64,000 nucleotides of DNA from Hepsetus odoe (taxonomy: Eukaryota > Chordata > Actinopteri > Characiformes > Hepsetidae): positions 3,031,715 to 3,095,714 of the forward strand of contig CM029384.1 in NCBI GenBank assembly GCA_017165825.1. The letters run 5' to 3'. The notes beneath the pieces were generated by a model that saw only the letters and a list, made by a program, of their open reading frames with translations, was not told the origin of the DNA and did not search any database. Of this stretch, positions 41,922-53,715 are shown piece after piece. Each line of letters starts with the position of its first letter. Positions within the stretch are counted from its first letter, which is position 1. A program made the translations under genes and the position numbers.

Positions 41922-42038
41922 GAAGCGGAGGTCTAGTGATGAGGGATCAGAAGGTCATGGCTTTGAATCCCAGACCAGTCAGATACTTTAAGATACCTAA
42001 AGCATGATACCGTCCCCATCACTGCTCCCCGGGTGCTT
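41922..42038 (+). mobile_element. SINE family A, 5' fragment
   Basis: GCGGAGGTCTAGTGATGAGG, box B GGCTTTGAATCCCAGACC, core CCCCATCACTGCTCCCCGGG. The 3' half is missing. Confidence 0.78.
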
Positions 42039-42758
42039 CTTATTGTGGTTATAATTAGAGATTAAAAAAAGCCATACAGTTGGCCGTGCATTTGCAGAAG
42101 TCACATTTTGTTAGTTTTTTTCAGTGCACATATATATTTTTTCATATTTTCAAAGAGCCAGGAATGTCACTGTGACCACCAATCACAGCTCAATGCTTGA
42201 CCAGGGGTGCTGAAACTTTGAGTTTGCCTGTATATAAGCGCATGAGGCTGTGCATTCATATGCTGTTGATTGAAACTTTGCACGTGGGGCTGCTGATGTG
42301 TAGCTCCTGCATCTGAGTAGCTGATACGTGCAGCGGGGGTGCCTTCCCATTTTCACTCTCTGCTACCATTGGCTTCTGCGCGTGAGGCCACTCGTGAGGC
42401 CGAGTGCGGCTCTTTTGCTTTGCGTGCCGCTCGGGTTACGTTTCCTACCCCTGTCTGCACATCGGCCTCGTCCTGTTCAAACAGACCGGAGGCCGGCCGA
42501 GGGTGAGCCAGTCATGCAGGCCGTTCGTCTGGAGTCTGGGCAGTTGTTATTGTGGGCAGGGGCACTTTCTTCTAAGCACATACACGGAGCAGGGCCTGTA
42601 AAAACACTCCAGCACAGCCAGCTTTAGGCCCGAGCTGCTGGTGGGAGGTGAGGTCCTGGTCGCCGTGTTAGTTTTCTACTAGAGTGGCGGGCTGGTATGC
42701 AAGCAAGCGTGTTTCATTGTTAGGCTTTCCATATTCGCCTTGATCTCATTCTCCCGTC

Positions 42759-42786
42759 TTTCTCTCTCTCTCTCTCTCTTTCTCTC
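42759..42786. repeat. (CT)n microsatellite
   Basis: Near-perfect TC dinucleotide run with one TTT interruption. Confidence 0.85.
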
Positions 42787-42879
42787 TTACTCGCTGGTGT
42801 TTTCTTTATGCACATCCATTTTTGTGCTCAGCGTGCCCTTCGTTCTTTGCTTTGTCTCGGCACACTGTCAGGATCCCCC

Positions 42880-43075
42880 AGGCCTCAGGATCAGAAGGTC
42901 GTGTGTTTGAATCCCAGACAAGTAGATTGCCCTGAGGTGCCCTTCAGCAAGGTATCGTCCCCATCACAGCTTCCTGGAAGCTGGATATGGCTGCACGGTG
43001 TGTGGGGGTTAAATACAGAAGATTATTTGGTCATGGTTCACTGTGTTCACAGGGACAAATAGTGAATTTCACTTA
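42880..43075 (+). mobile_element. SINE family A, head missing
   Basis: Box B GTTTGAATCCCAGACAAG, core GATTGCCCTGAGGTGCCC, and 3' end GGTCATGGTTCACTGTGTTC. Confidence 0.82.
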
Positions 43076-43103
43076 TTGTTTCTCAAAATGGACAGATTGT
43101 GTA

Positions 43104-43104
<1 letters not shown>

Positions 43105-43142
<38 letters not shown>
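43105..43142. repeat. (CA)19 microsatellite
   Basis: Uninterrupted AC dinucleotides. Confidence 0.92.
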
Positions 43143-43144
<2 letters not shown>

Positions 43145-43609
43145 ACGCAAACATATCCATAAAGTTCCAGTGCTCCCGCTTCTACATGGCTTTAGAGGGT
43201 CAGAGCCAAACTAGAGAAGCAAACCTCCAAAACCCAGTACATGGTGTAAGGTTGGGGCTGATACCACACGTGTGTGTTATGAGGAAAATGCGTGTTCTTT
43301 TTTTCCGACTCCAGCAGGAGTGACAGATGTCTCCCGTTTCGGTCCATTTATTTTCGATACAGCTGCTTTATATGAATTAAGAGGGCAAATCCTTTCAAAT
43401 AATAAAAGATTGCAATCAATTCTAGTTAATTAAAAATGTTCATTAAACTATAAACAGTGAAATATTCATTATCCACCTCCGGGGTGTCCAGGTCACCTTG
43501 AAATAGTCGTTGCCAAGCTCTGTTATAGTGTGTACCACAACAACAACAACAACAACAAAAGACATTATATATAATGTATCATTTGGATCCATTATCCGGT
43601 GAGTGAGTG

Positions 43610-43752
43610 TGATGACCCGTCGCTGTGGGCAGCCATTCCCAGCACCCGGGGAGCAGTGATGAGGATGGTACCTTGCTCAAGGGTTCCTCAGGGTGACCTA
43701 CTGGTCCAGGATTTGAACCCATGAACTTCCAATCCTGGGGCCACAGCTGCCC
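43610..43752 (-). mobile_element. SINE family A, 3' truncated
   Basis: CAGCCATTCCCAGCACCCGG, core GATGGTACCTTGCTCAAGGG, box B complement GGATTTGAACCCATG, end GGCCACAGCTGCCC. The family tail is absent. Confidence 0.82.
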
Positions 43753-43779
43753 TGTGTGTGTGTGTGTGTGTGTGTGTGT
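43753..43779. repeat. (TG)13 microsatellite
   Basis: TG run directly abutting the SINE head. Confidence 0.9.
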
Positions 43780-44265
43780 AAGGACAGAGGGTCTCATTAC
43801 TCCAGTGGGTCTTGGGTTGCTTTGTTTCTGCAAGGTTTATACTTCAGTGACTTGACGGGAACGCTGACAGTCAGGCGAACTGTATTAACCCCGTCCCACC
43901 TCACTCCTCTTAGTCATGCGCCTATTTTTACACTCTTTCCACCTGCGCAGACAAATGTGTTTGGGACTTTTTTCTGGCTTCTTCTTGCTCTGTTTCCAGG
44001 TGTGGTATCTAAGGTGGTCTGTCTGCCAGTTGTAGTAACCAAGGCCGTGGGCATCAACACGCCGGTTTGCTTGGAGACAGACGTGATCGTGTGTAAGTTT
44101 TCGCTCAGGAATGTACAAGTGTCTCTTGGGCTGCAGACTCCATTACTCCACACATCGGTGCTTTTTACACACTGTGGTTCTTTTTTGCCTGCAAGTGTGG
44201 AGAGATGGAGGAGACTTGATCTTGGCATCGGGACGACGGGTAGATGTGGGTTAACGTGTTATTAT

Positions 44266-44332
44266 GGCCATATCCGGCACCAGGGCGGCAGTGTTGGGGA
44301 CGGTCCCTTGCTCTAGGGTTGCCCTGAGGCAC
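44266..44332 (-). mobile_element. SINE family A, core fragment
   Basis: CCATATCCGGCACCAGGGCG, GTTGGGGACGGTCCCTTGCT and GTTGCCCTGAGGCACC only. Confidence 0.6.
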
Positions 44333-44339
44333 CTTCGTA

Positions 44340-45160
44340 TGTCTGGAAGGAATATGGTAGAGAGGGAGCTCCAAAAGAGCTTTCGGGTCAAGATTTGAGT
44401 TTTTCAAGCGGTAAAGGGGAAAAAATCTATTCAGGTCTTAGAACTTATTGTAACTTTCTCAGCCTGTAGAGGGATCTCCAGAAATCTGCTCTGCAGCTTT
44501 TTGCTTCCAGATTTTATAGAAGATAACCAACATTCATGCAAAAGAATGAAAGATGCCTCTCATTAGCCAAGGATAACTAGATTCCTCCTGTTAGTCATCA
44601 CTTGATGGTGATTGGCCACTACAGCTTCATTCTAGATCCTTCTTGGGGCGTGAATGCCATTTGTGCTTGGCATTCAATTTGCATACCATTTGCATATTGT
44701 CAATTTACATTTACCTCTTTTTTTTTTTTTTGTCTCTACACATTTATTCACTTCTCCGGTTCCGTTTCAGTTCCATCCCTGATACAGCTCCAACTCTACA
44801 CACGTTTTGATACTTATTCACATCATTTCTGCTGTTTTTTGCTCAAGCTGTGTGCATCTTAGGATGCTTTATTCTATAGAATATACATAGAATTTACACG
44901 CATCCTGTCTACAGTTTACACCTAGAACCAATTCAGCGTTTTATTCCATTTCATTTCCTTCTTCCTCCGTTCTGTAGTATCTAGAATGATTGGTTTCGTT
45001 TGCCAATGTCAGGGTTCAGGGATTCGTTTCACTGCTGGTTGTGATTGTATAACTGTGAACGGGTCAAATAAGCAGCTCGAATCTTCATGATGACCTTTGA
45101 CCTCTGTCTTTTAGTCCTGGCAGGCTGGAACTGCATCGTGGGTTAACCAGCTCAGGTCAC
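44340..45160. other. No gene or named repeat recognised
   Basis: AT-rich sequence with a 12-base T run near 44720. No supported feature. Confidence 0.4.
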
Positions 45161-45164
45161 TTTT

Positions 45165-45300
45165 GTTTCTGTAGCTCTTTTTACAACAGTTGTCAGAAAG
45201 CAGCTTTACAGAATCCGGTCCGAGCCCCAGTGAGCAACAAACTCACTACAACTGGTGGAACCGAGACTCAGCCGTCCCCGTCTGATAACGGGGACATCAC
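45165..45300 (-). mobile_element. Repeat family E fragment
   Basis: AGAAAGCAGCTTTACAGAAT, then CCGGTCCGAGCCCCAGTGAG. The reverse of this text (GGACCGGAT..AAGCTGCTTT) is seen at 58.56 kb. Confidence 0.5.
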
Positions 45301-45354
45301 TAAAGAGACGTCTAATAGGGCAAACAGATTTAACTAGATTAAACAGAGATGTCC

Positions 45355-45690
45355 GTTGGGTGTGACGAGGATGGACAGGTTTAGAAATGAGTATATTAGA
45401 GGGACAGCTCAGGTTAGACGTCTTAGAGACGAAGTTAGAGAAGCAAGGCTGCGCTGGTTTGGACGTGTCCAGAGGAGAAACAAGGATTATATCAGGAGGA
45501 GGATGTTGAAGATGGAGCTGCCAGGAAAGAAGAGAAGAGGAAGACCAAAGAGGAGGATTATGGACGTAGTGGGAGGACATGCAGGTGGCCGGTATGAAGG
45601 AGGAAGATGCAGAGGACCGGAAGAAATGGAAACGTATGATCTGCTGTGGCGACCCCTAAACGGGAGCAGCTGGAAGAAGAAGGAGAATTA
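45355..45690 (+). mobile_element. LINE 3' end (end of reverse transcriptase ORF)
   Basis: One open frame reads GVTRMDRFRNEYIRGTAQVR, then VREARLRWFGRVQRRNKDYI and a KRRGRPKRRIMDVVGG motif, the C-terminus of the window's LINE family. The 3' UTR text TGGCGACCCCTAAACGGGAG follows. It is 5' truncated, as usual for LINEs. Confidence 0.9.
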
Positions 45691-46385
45691 GATTAGAACT
45701 AGAACTTCAAAAATTGTGTACGAGATTAAACAGATTTAAACTAGATTAAACCGATGTAAACGAGATTTCTTGTGCTAAACTTGCAACTGCATTGGCCAGA
45801 TCATAAACGTCTTTAAGATATTTTTTGAGCTTGCAGAGGCTCACCAGAAGAACGGATTACTGCATAAACGAGTGTGAAGAGCGATGTGTGACCTCAGAGA
45901 AAGTGACTGTGGCCTGGCCACAAAATCAACAGCTGTTAAGGAGCAGGACCACATGAGTTTAAACTGGGCCCAAACGTGAATAAAGCTTAGTCTGCAGAGC
46001 GAGGGAGTGAGTGCGTTCTCTGATTTCCTCTGCCATGTGTATCTTACTGTCTCTCCTCTCTGTGTGTCTCTGCTGGACAGAGACACAGCCTGGGAGTTTG
46101 TAGACGCCTGGGCAAATCTTTGCCATGGAATAATCCAGCACCAATATTGTCCCAGTCTGAGAGTGTCAGCGGGACACTGGGCTGCACCAGTGAGGCGGAG
46201 ATGACTGAACTTAGAGTGTCGTCATGGTTTTAAACCTTCTCCAGGGTTTTTGTATTTCGTATCATCTGAGGTTCTTCTGTTTATGGAGCTCTAACATTTC
46301 ATCCTGCACTATGTTACTGAGTCCATTAAAAACTAGCTTTGGACAGCATATCGTCTCTTGCCTGCTTTAGAAAGTCATGTGACAC

Positions 46386-46550
46386 GGGACAGCGGTGGCC
46401 TAGTGGACGAGCAGGTTGCCCTGAGGTACCCTTGAGCAAGGTACCGTCCCCATCACTGGGTGCTTTTAACCCTACTGCACGGTGTGTGGAAGTTGAATTT
46501 CGCTATGTTTCACCATGATTCACAACGACAGATAGTCACTTTCGCTTTCA
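46386..46550 (+). mobile_element. SINE family A, box B deleted
   Basis: GACAGCGGTGGCCTAGTGGA joins directly to AGGTTGCCCTGAGGTACCC. Tail AGTCACTTTCGCTTTCA. Confidence 0.88.
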
Positions 46551-46589
46551 TGTTTAGTGACATCTGCGAATGGCACACCTAAAATAAAT

Positions 46590-46690
46590 ATGGCTGCCAC
46601 TGCTGCACGTGGGGGTTTAGTACAGAGAGGCGTTTGGTTGTGGTTCACTGTGTGCCGTGTGACACATAGTTACCTTCACTTTCTTTCATT
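46590..46690 (+). mobile_element. SINE family A, 3' fragment
   Basis: GCTGCCACTGCTGCACGTGG, GGTTGTGGTTCACTGTGTGC and TACCTTCACTTTC. Confidence 0.65.
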
Positions 46691-46699
46691 TCAAACCAA

Positions 46700-47440
46700 A
46701 TTGAACGTCCTCAGACGTCCTGGGCTCAGAAGCCCAGTTTCCAAATTTCCATAACTTAATCCATTACAATTCAATTTTTCACTTTGGCTGACCGATAACA
46801 GCCAAGCCTTTGACAAGAACATTAGTTTGGTGTTTTTCAGATCTTCTGATCTCAACTAACATCGCAGCCCAAAGGCCTTGACAGCTGATGTTCTCTCACT
46901 TCAGCTGCGGTGACTAATCTCTCAGCAAAAGAATGGTGTGAAAAGAGAGAGAGCGAGGTGAGAAACAACAAACAAAACGACATACGCACTCCTTTCACCA
47001 CCCATTTCTCTGATTTACCATCAGGATGTCCGAGAATGGTCAAAGGAGGAACCCATAACTGCTGAAACTGTTCTCAGAGCAGAGGCTCCTCGCTCATACG
47101 TTCAGCACTGAAGGGTTCACATGTGGCCCAACTCATCTGACTTGTTGGATCACATGAGTATCAGTGATTCCTCAAAGCACTGAGCTGGTGCTTGGATTGG
47201 TCACCTTGTCCAAAACATGGATTGGTCAGAGGCTCATTTGCATATTGAAGCCTTCTATGATATGAACTGCAGAGACCTGTATCGCGATAACGATGAAGAG
47301 ATGATATATTATGCCGCCTCAGCTTAAAGGAATCAGTGATGTTGTGTGAAAGTGTTAGACCCCCATAAAGAGAGTCGTCCACCAGAAGATTCGATGCAGA
47401 ATTCAAGCCCTTTCAAGAACATGACCAGATAAGTTTGCGA
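46700..47440. other. No gene or repeat recognised
   Basis: Short opposing frames only, none with a familiar motif. Confidence 0.4.
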
Positions 47441-47441
47441 C

Positions 47442-47655
47442 AAGTGAAAGTGACTGCACACAGTGAACCACAAGGAAGTGCATCCTCTGTATTTAACCCA
47501 CACACACACCGTGCGTGCAGCAATATCCAGCATCCGGGGAGCAGTGATGGGGACTGTACCTTGCTCTAGGTATCTTACAGTAACTGACTGGTCTGGGATT
47601 TGAGGCCAGACCTTCTGATCCTGGGGCCTAGTCCTTAAACTCTAGGCCACTGCTT
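47442..47655 (-). mobile_element. SINE family A
   Basis: AGTGAAAGTGACTGCACACA end, core GATGGGGACTGTACCTTGCT, head CTCTAGGCCACTGCTT. Confidence 0.88.
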
Positions 47656-47901
47656 TCTTTCTTTCTTTGGCCAGGAATGCATGTCTCCTTGTCCAGTCGT
47701 CCTGCTGTCCTTGGTGACTCTTTTTCCACCTAAATGATGTTCTGGTTAGGCCACAGTCATTTGATGTTATCTAAAAATTAACCGGCATATAAAAACATAG
47801 AAATAACTGTCACAGTACCGGCCTAAAGTGGTCAAACTGGCTGATTATTGATCTTGTATTTATTTATTTTTAATTTGCACATACTATGCTGTACTTGACT
47901 T

Positions 47902-48099
47902 GGTGGCGGCGGTCTAGTGTTTAGGGACGAGGCCCCAGGATCAGAAGTTCCCTCGAGCAATGTACCGTCCCCATCACTGCTCCCCGGGTGCTGGATATGG
48001 CCGCGCCCTGCTGCACGGTCTGTGTGTGGGTTAAATACAGAGGATGTGTTTGGTTGTGGTTCACTGTGTTTCACAATGACTAATAGTCACTTTCACTTT
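47902..48099 (+). mobile_element. SINE family A, box B deleted
   Basis: GGTGGCGGCGGTCTAGTGTT head, core GTCCCCATCACTGCTCCCCG, end GTTGTGGTTCACTGTGTTTC and AATAGTCACTTTCACTTT. Confidence 0.9.
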
Positions 48100-48636
48100 G
48101 CAAGAAACACATCTAATTAGGCAACGCCTACGTTTCTTTACTGGGTAAAGAAAGATAGAAATAAAGGCATTTTTAAGCACATTAACACACATTGTCAACA
48201 GTTTATTGCAGGAGATTTAATGAAGTGCAATGTACTTGCGATCGGCTTTATAATTCATGTTTTTTTCTGTTTTAAAATTCCAGTGTCTAAGTGTTCCTCT
48301 TGGGTTAAACTTATTTGAATTTATAAGTACATCTGTGCTTTATTTAAAAAATTTTTTTGAACAAATGAATATTGTCAAAGCTTTAAAAAAATCACTTTTT
48401 TCCTGCTTTTTGACTTTTAGTACGCACACGTGCTGTAAGTTGCGGGAATGGGGGTCTGCTGGTGATTATTTAACTTTACCGTGTGGTGGTGGCACACGGC
48501 CAGGGCGCCCCAGGCCTCCTTCACGCTGTGGGGAAGCCTGTGTGTGGGATATTTAGGAACGGCACATCTGCCCATTAACGGGCTCAACAGCGGCCATCAG
48601 GTATCAACCTGTGGCTGATGGTGTGTATTTTTTCAG

Positions 48637-48721
48637 CGCCAGCCTTCTGGGTGGTTTGTGGACGGAGTCTGGGAGTCGGCTGAAGAGCAGCAGCTTCAGG
48701 CTCCTGCAGTCCAGGAGGACG
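48637..48721 (+). other. Exon-like 85-bp segment, orphan
   Basis: A strong acceptor (TATTTTTTCAG) at 48636 and a strong donor (GGTGAGCACC, GT at 48722) bound an open stretch. One frame reads SLLGGLWTESGSRLK, another RQPSGWFVDGVWESAEEQQL. No partner exon or family was recognised. It could belong to an undetected gene or be a decoy. Confidence 0.3.
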
Positions 48722-49014
48722 GTGAGCACCAGCGTTTGTTCCCTCCTCTACATCTGTATTTTGCTCTTCCATTTTCTGTGACATTTCCCTCCATCTGTGA
48801 GTCACTCTCCACTCTCTGCTCCACAAATTCATCCGCAGCTGCAGCCACCTGTGCATCGGTGCCTGCTGTGTTTTATCCCCGGGGTTTAAAATCCACACTG
48901 ATTGGTTTCTAGGTCGGTCCGAACAGCATTTTTACAGGCCTTGAATAATTGTTGCTATTTCTAAATAAGAACCGGAATATGCCACATAAAACAACTTTAA
49001 AATTTACATAAAAA

Positions 49015-50035
49015 AAAAAAAAATTAATTCAATCTTGATCTTTTGGCTGCACCTGTTAGGAGTCGCCACAGTGGATCGACTGTCTCCATTTCTTCCGGTC
49101 CTCTGCATCTTTCTAATTTGAACCGACCACCTGCATGTCCTCTCTCACCACATCCAAAAACCTCCTCTTTGTCCTTCCTCTTTTCCTCTTTCCTGGCAGC
49201 TCCATCTTCAACATCCTCCTCCCAATATAATCCTCATCTCTCCTCTGGACACGTCCAAACCAACGCAACCCTGCTTCTCTAACTTCGTCTCCAAAACGTC
49301 TAACCTGAGATGTCCCTCTAATAAACTCATTTCTAATCCTGTCCATCTTCATCACACCTCCAGCTCCGCCTCCTGTCTTTTCATCAGTGCTGCCGCCTCC
49401 AACCCGTTTAATATAGTTGGTCTCACTACTGACCTGTAAACCTTTCCTTTCTCTCTCACTGCTACCTGTCTGTCACAAATCATTCACTATCTTCTCCACA
49501 CATTCCAACCTGCCACACTCGTTGTTACTCTGAACTGTTGATCCCAAGTATTTAAACCCCTCTCCCTTTCATTCACATTCATGTATTCTGTCTTTGTCCT
49601 ACTCACTTTCATCCCTCTCCTTTCTAGAGCAGATCTCCATCTCTCCAGGTTCTCCTCAAGCTGCTCCCTACTCTCACTGCAGATCACAATATCATCAGCA
49701 AACATCGTCCACGGAGACTCTTGTCTAACCAGGTCCGTCAACCTGCCCATTACTATTGCAAACAAGAATGGGCTCTTCCTTGATGTAAGCCAACCTCAAC
49801 CTTAAATGCATCCGTCACTCCCACTGCAGATCTCACCACTGTTACACTGCCATCATACATATCCTGAACTACTCTCACATACTTCTCTGTAACACCAGAC
49901 TTCCTCATATAAAACCACAACTCCTCTCTAGGCACCCTAGAGCTTTCTCCAAGTCCACAAAGGCACAATGTAACTCCGTCTGACCTTCTCTGTACTTCTC
50001 CATCAACAAACATCACATCTATAGAGCTCTTTCTT
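49015..50035 (-). mobile_element. LINE, about 1 kb of reverse transcriptase ORF and 3' end
   Basis: On the minus strand the text runs from RT palm motifs (GESSRVPREELWFYMRKSGV, then VRVVQDMYDGSVTVVRSAVG) through WTMFADDIVICSESREQLEE, where FADD is the catalytic RT box. It ends in MDRIRNEFIRGTSQVRRFGD and KRKRGRTKRRFLDVVREDM. The 3' UTR has GGAGTCGCCACAGTGGATCG on the plus strand, and an A run lies at 49010-49024. At least three frameshifts make it dead. The clade (RTE-like) is a guess. Confidence 0.9.
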
Positions 50036-50039
50036 GGCC

Positions 50040-50840
50040 TAAAACCATTTATAACATTTTAATAATATTAAATATATAAAGGAATCAGTCTTAATATTTT
50101 AATTGTAATTAAACACATTAAGAATGTTTCATAGTTTACCATAATTTTTTCATATTTTTATTTGATATTAAAGTGCAGGAAAGATTCTGTTTAACAATCA
50201 GGCTGTTCAAATACAGGTTTTTTTTATGATACATTGATGTTCACCTTTTACATCACAGACTGAACCACAGATTACAGATTTTTTTTTACAGATAATTTTA
50301 GACTTTGGCTTCTGAGTCACTCAAACCACCAAACACGCCTGCCGTCACTGGAGACTCAGCTGTAGTGAACTCGATGGTATCAGTTGTATATTTGAGTTTC
50401 ACTGATTTTTCATGCTTTTGCCATGCACCGCCCTCTCGGGTCTCTTGATCACGCAATCAACTTTTTACCGTACCGTCAGTGGGTGAACGGAAAGCAGTGC
50501 AGGTTGCTGTGCTCTGGGACGAGGCAGTGAAAATGCCCAACATGAACATATTGTACATTCATATAAAACCAGCTACAACTTATTGATGTTCCGTTTAATA
50601 ATAACAGCTGTTACATTTTTCATGTATGATTTTAGTGAATCATTCTCTGAATGTTTGTGCTGCTGGAGTGTGCACATACTGTCCACTTTATTGGGCACAT
50701 CTAATATGTATGTTGTTTACAAAGTTAATAAAACTTAAAAAAAAAAAATTTGATCTCAAATTGGTCTTTTGACCAATAATACGAGGAATAAAATCTTCAG
50801 AAAGATGGTATAATACTAGAGAACTAAAGTCAACACAACA
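50040..50840. other. AT-rich intergenic sequence
   Basis: No gene or named repeat was recognised. Confidence 0.4.
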
Positions 50841-50845
50841 AACAG

Positions 50846-50940
50846 GTCCATCCATCCATCCAGCCATTATCTGCCGCTTGTCCCAAACGGGGTCGTGGGA
50901 CGCACCCTGGACAGGTCGCCAGCCCATCGCAGGGAGCAAA
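50846..50940. mobile_element. Repeat family C fragment
   Basis: CCATCCATCCATCCAGCCAT, CGGGGTCGTGGGACGCACCC and GGACAGGTCGCCAGCCCATC. Confidence 0.6.
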
Positions 50941-50995
50941 CAGGTCCAATGTTCTTGCAATCTAGTAAAGAATAAAAGCTTGCCAACCTGTAGAT

Positions 50996-51866
50996 CCCTC
51001 AGGTGAAAAAGTATTTGTCCCCCTTAGTCACACAATTAATCAGCCACTAAAGCAATGAGTTAAATTCGACCAGCCGTTGCTGCCAGCCCTGTTGAATTCA
51101 AACATCCATTCCAGCAAACAAACACCATATTTTACCTTGAGCAATTTCCAGAAACATAGCATTTTCTAAAACCCAAGGAGACATCATCTCCAGATGGAGA
51201 AAACATGGAACAGTGGTCAATCTGCTGAGGAGTGGTTGGCTTAGTAAAATTCCTGGAACAAGGAACCCAGAAGAACATCTAAGGAGCTGCCTTTCTCTTC
51301 AAGGAAAAACATCCCTCATAAGTAAGAGGAACATTGTTACATTTGTTGTTGGGGTGGAGATGGTCTAGTGGTAGGATACTCACCTACAGACCAAGAGGTC
51401 ACAGGTTTGAATCCTAGCTTCAGCCTTACCACCATTGGGTTCCTCAGCAAAACCCTTAATCCCAAGTTGCTCCAGGAGGACTGTCCCTGAAATCAGGAAC
51501 TGTAAGTCGCTCTGGATGAGAGCGTCTACTAAATGCAGTCAGGCTCATCTAAAATGGACCAAAACACCTTGTTTATCCCCAGCAAATGTTCTATAGACTG
51601 ATGAATCCAAAACTGGAATTTTCCAGAAGATATGAGATACAAGATCATGGTGGAGATGTTCTTTGGATAGTATGGGTGTGATGGTGCGATGCTCTGCTGC
51701 TTCAGGACGACTTGGGATTTCAGAGAGTCCCGAAAGGCTTAAACCCTCACTCCAATATGGCTGTTTTCAAACATTTACGGAGATTGAGGCAGAAGTTTTG
51801 CGATTGCAGTTGTTGTTGCATTACTGTAAGTTGTCTTTAAGGGGCTATTACTTTTTCACAGGGGTG
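50996..51866. mobile_element. Tc1/mariner-like nonautonomous DNA transposon, split by a SINE
   Basis: Ends are inverted: CAGGTGAAAAAGTATTTGTC at about 51000 and, on the other strand, CCCTGTGAAAAAGTAATAGC at about 51861. Internal text such as GATGGAGAAAACATGGAACA and GAATCCAAAACTGGAATTTT is typical of decayed fish transposase genes of this kind. No intact ORF. It is interrupted at 51352-51539. Confidence 0.7.
51352..51539 (+). mobile_element. SINE family B inside a DNA transposon
   Basis: Clear A box (GATGGTCTAGTGGTAGGATA) and B box (AGGTTTGAATCCTAG), core GACTGTCCCTGAAATCAGGA, end AAGTCGCTCTGGATGAGAGC. It is the best family B copy here. Confidence 0.92.
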
Positions 51867-51877
51867 ATACGGGTGTT

Positions 51878-52097
51878 GAAAGTGACGAATTGTAAAACAC
51901 AGCACAGCACACAATGAGATGACAACTAAATGCTTCCTCTGTATTTAACCCACAAACTCACCCTGCAGCAGGGGGCAGCACCCGGAGAGCAGTGATGGGG
52001 ACGGTACCTTGCTCAAGGGTACCTAAGGGCAACCCACTGGTCCGGGATTCGAATCCATGACCTACTGATCCTGGGGCTAAGTCGTTAAACGCAACTA
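51878..52097 (-). mobile_element. SINE family A
   Basis: GAAAGTGACGAATTGTAAAA end, core GATGGGGACGGTACCTTGCT, box B complement GGGATTCGAATCCATGAC. The head is diverged. It abuts the DNA transposon end. Confidence 0.88.
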
Positions 52098-52099
52098 GG

Positions 52100-53240
52100 C
52101 TGAATTTGTGCTACATTTACATCATCTGAAGGCTGTGTGATGAGTTTACTCATGAATATAGAAAAATACAAGAAATCAGAAATATTTCGCCGCACAGTTT
52201 GAAAATACAGTCGAGCCTCCGCCTGCAGACGGATCATGGGGTGAATTTTTAGAGCAGGGTTTTACATCGCTGGAATATTACAGCCGTGGCTGCGGCTCAG
52301 GTCTTTGGTGAGTCTGGTTTTGAAGCACAAAGTGGTTCTGTGTGGTGCGTTCGTCACTCGTCTCTTTATGAAGGTCTGTGAAAAGGCACTGTATACACTC
52401 CAGCCCGCTTGTTTTGTTCCTCTTTAAACACAGCCCAACAGGTGCAGTGCTGTTCGGGTCCCGCAAAAGAGGGAACGAGGGAAAGGCGGACGGCGGAGGA
52501 GGGGTTCTAATGAAGGGCTCATATTCACACCATCTAAAACCCGGACGGTCCAAACACAACCGCTTGTTAGTAACGCTTGTTTGAGCGTTCCCTGAGCGGG
52601 CGCTACTTTGCGCCTCCTAAAAACCTTTTAGAGGCCTAGAAGAATTAAAGTAGGTAAACAGCGAAAGGCCCAAAATGACCCAAACAAGCTGAAGAGCGAA
52701 GGGCGGTGAGTGGAGCCCTGAGTTACTCTTCAAACATGACTTCACTTAGTAAAACTCATCGCCAGACGCTGCCTTACATTCAAAACAAGCCCGAGCGGAG
52801 GTTTAATGTGGAACCTCGTGCGTCTCAACATCCTGGGGCAGTTTGTATTCTTCCCTTCTCGTATTTATAAAGCCTTCATTGCTGACTTTTTGCAAGCTTT
52901 GGCAGCGGAGGAGCGCTTGCGTAGACGTGGAGGATAAAAGAACGGCTCTGTGCACTGTGAAAGCGTCGCTCGACGCACGAAAGAGTGCAAATCATGAGCC
53001 GTCAGGGTGGAAACACCAGCCCCAAACACGCCGGAGCGCTTTAATGGCCGTTATTTTAAGGTGACAGTGATGATTTCAGACTCTTGGGTCTGTCAGGCCT
53101 GTCAGTCAGTCAGGGGGCTTCCTATTGGACAGTCCTCACTTCGAGTCTGGCTGAGACGTCTGTACTATGTAGATGACAACAACGGACAGTGGACAATGCT
53201 AGATGTCCCAGACAGACTCCAAAAGGGGCTGTTCAGCTAT
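52100..53240. other. No gene supported
   Basis: Moderately GC-rich sequence with short overlapping frames of 60-100 codons and no recognisable domain. Confidence 0.4.
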
Positions 53241-53243
53241 TCA

Positions 53244-53247
<4 letters not shown>

Positions 53248-53282
<35 letters not shown>

Positions 53283-53715
53283 GGAATTGTAACAAAATGT
53301 ATGATCTGATTTTTCTTATTATTGTTGCTGTGGTTATATAATAATTAAATAATAATAATAACAACAACAATGACAACAACATGAAATGTAACAAAATATA
53401 TTCTTCTTCTTCTTATTGTTATTATTGTTATTGTTTTTGTTGTTGTTGTTGCTGCTGTTCTATAATAATAATAATAACAACAACAATAACAGGAAATGTA
53501 ACAAAATGAATGAAATGATTCTTGTTATTATTGTTGCTGCTGTTATATAATAATTAAATAATCATCGGAATAATTATAATAATAACAGCAACGACAACAT
53601 GAAATGTAACAAAATGTATTATATGATTCTTCTTCTTCTTACTATTATTATTATTGTTTTTGTTGTTGGTGCTGCTGTTATATAATAATTTACTACTACT
53701 ACTGATAATAACATG
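53248..53715. repeat. Compound trinucleotide repeat cluster
   Basis: (TAA)n at 53248-53280, then repeated modules combining ATAATAATAA, ACAACAACAA, the link GAAATGTAACAAAATG and TTCTTCTTCTTATT. The module recurs about four times (53280, 53380, 53490, 53600), so the cluster is a higher-order repeat. Confidence 0.85.

Noticed and set aside
42328..42627. 99-codon GC-rich frame
   Set aside because: No domain, no splice partners. It overlaps another frame in the same direction.
43756..44316. 186-codon frame starting in a TG repeat
   Set aside because: It begins in a microsatellite and ends in a SINE fragment. No recognisable domain; likely chance.
46007..46204. Exon-like segment after a TGCTGGACAG acceptor
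   Set aside because: No donor with a usable frame and no similarity recognised.
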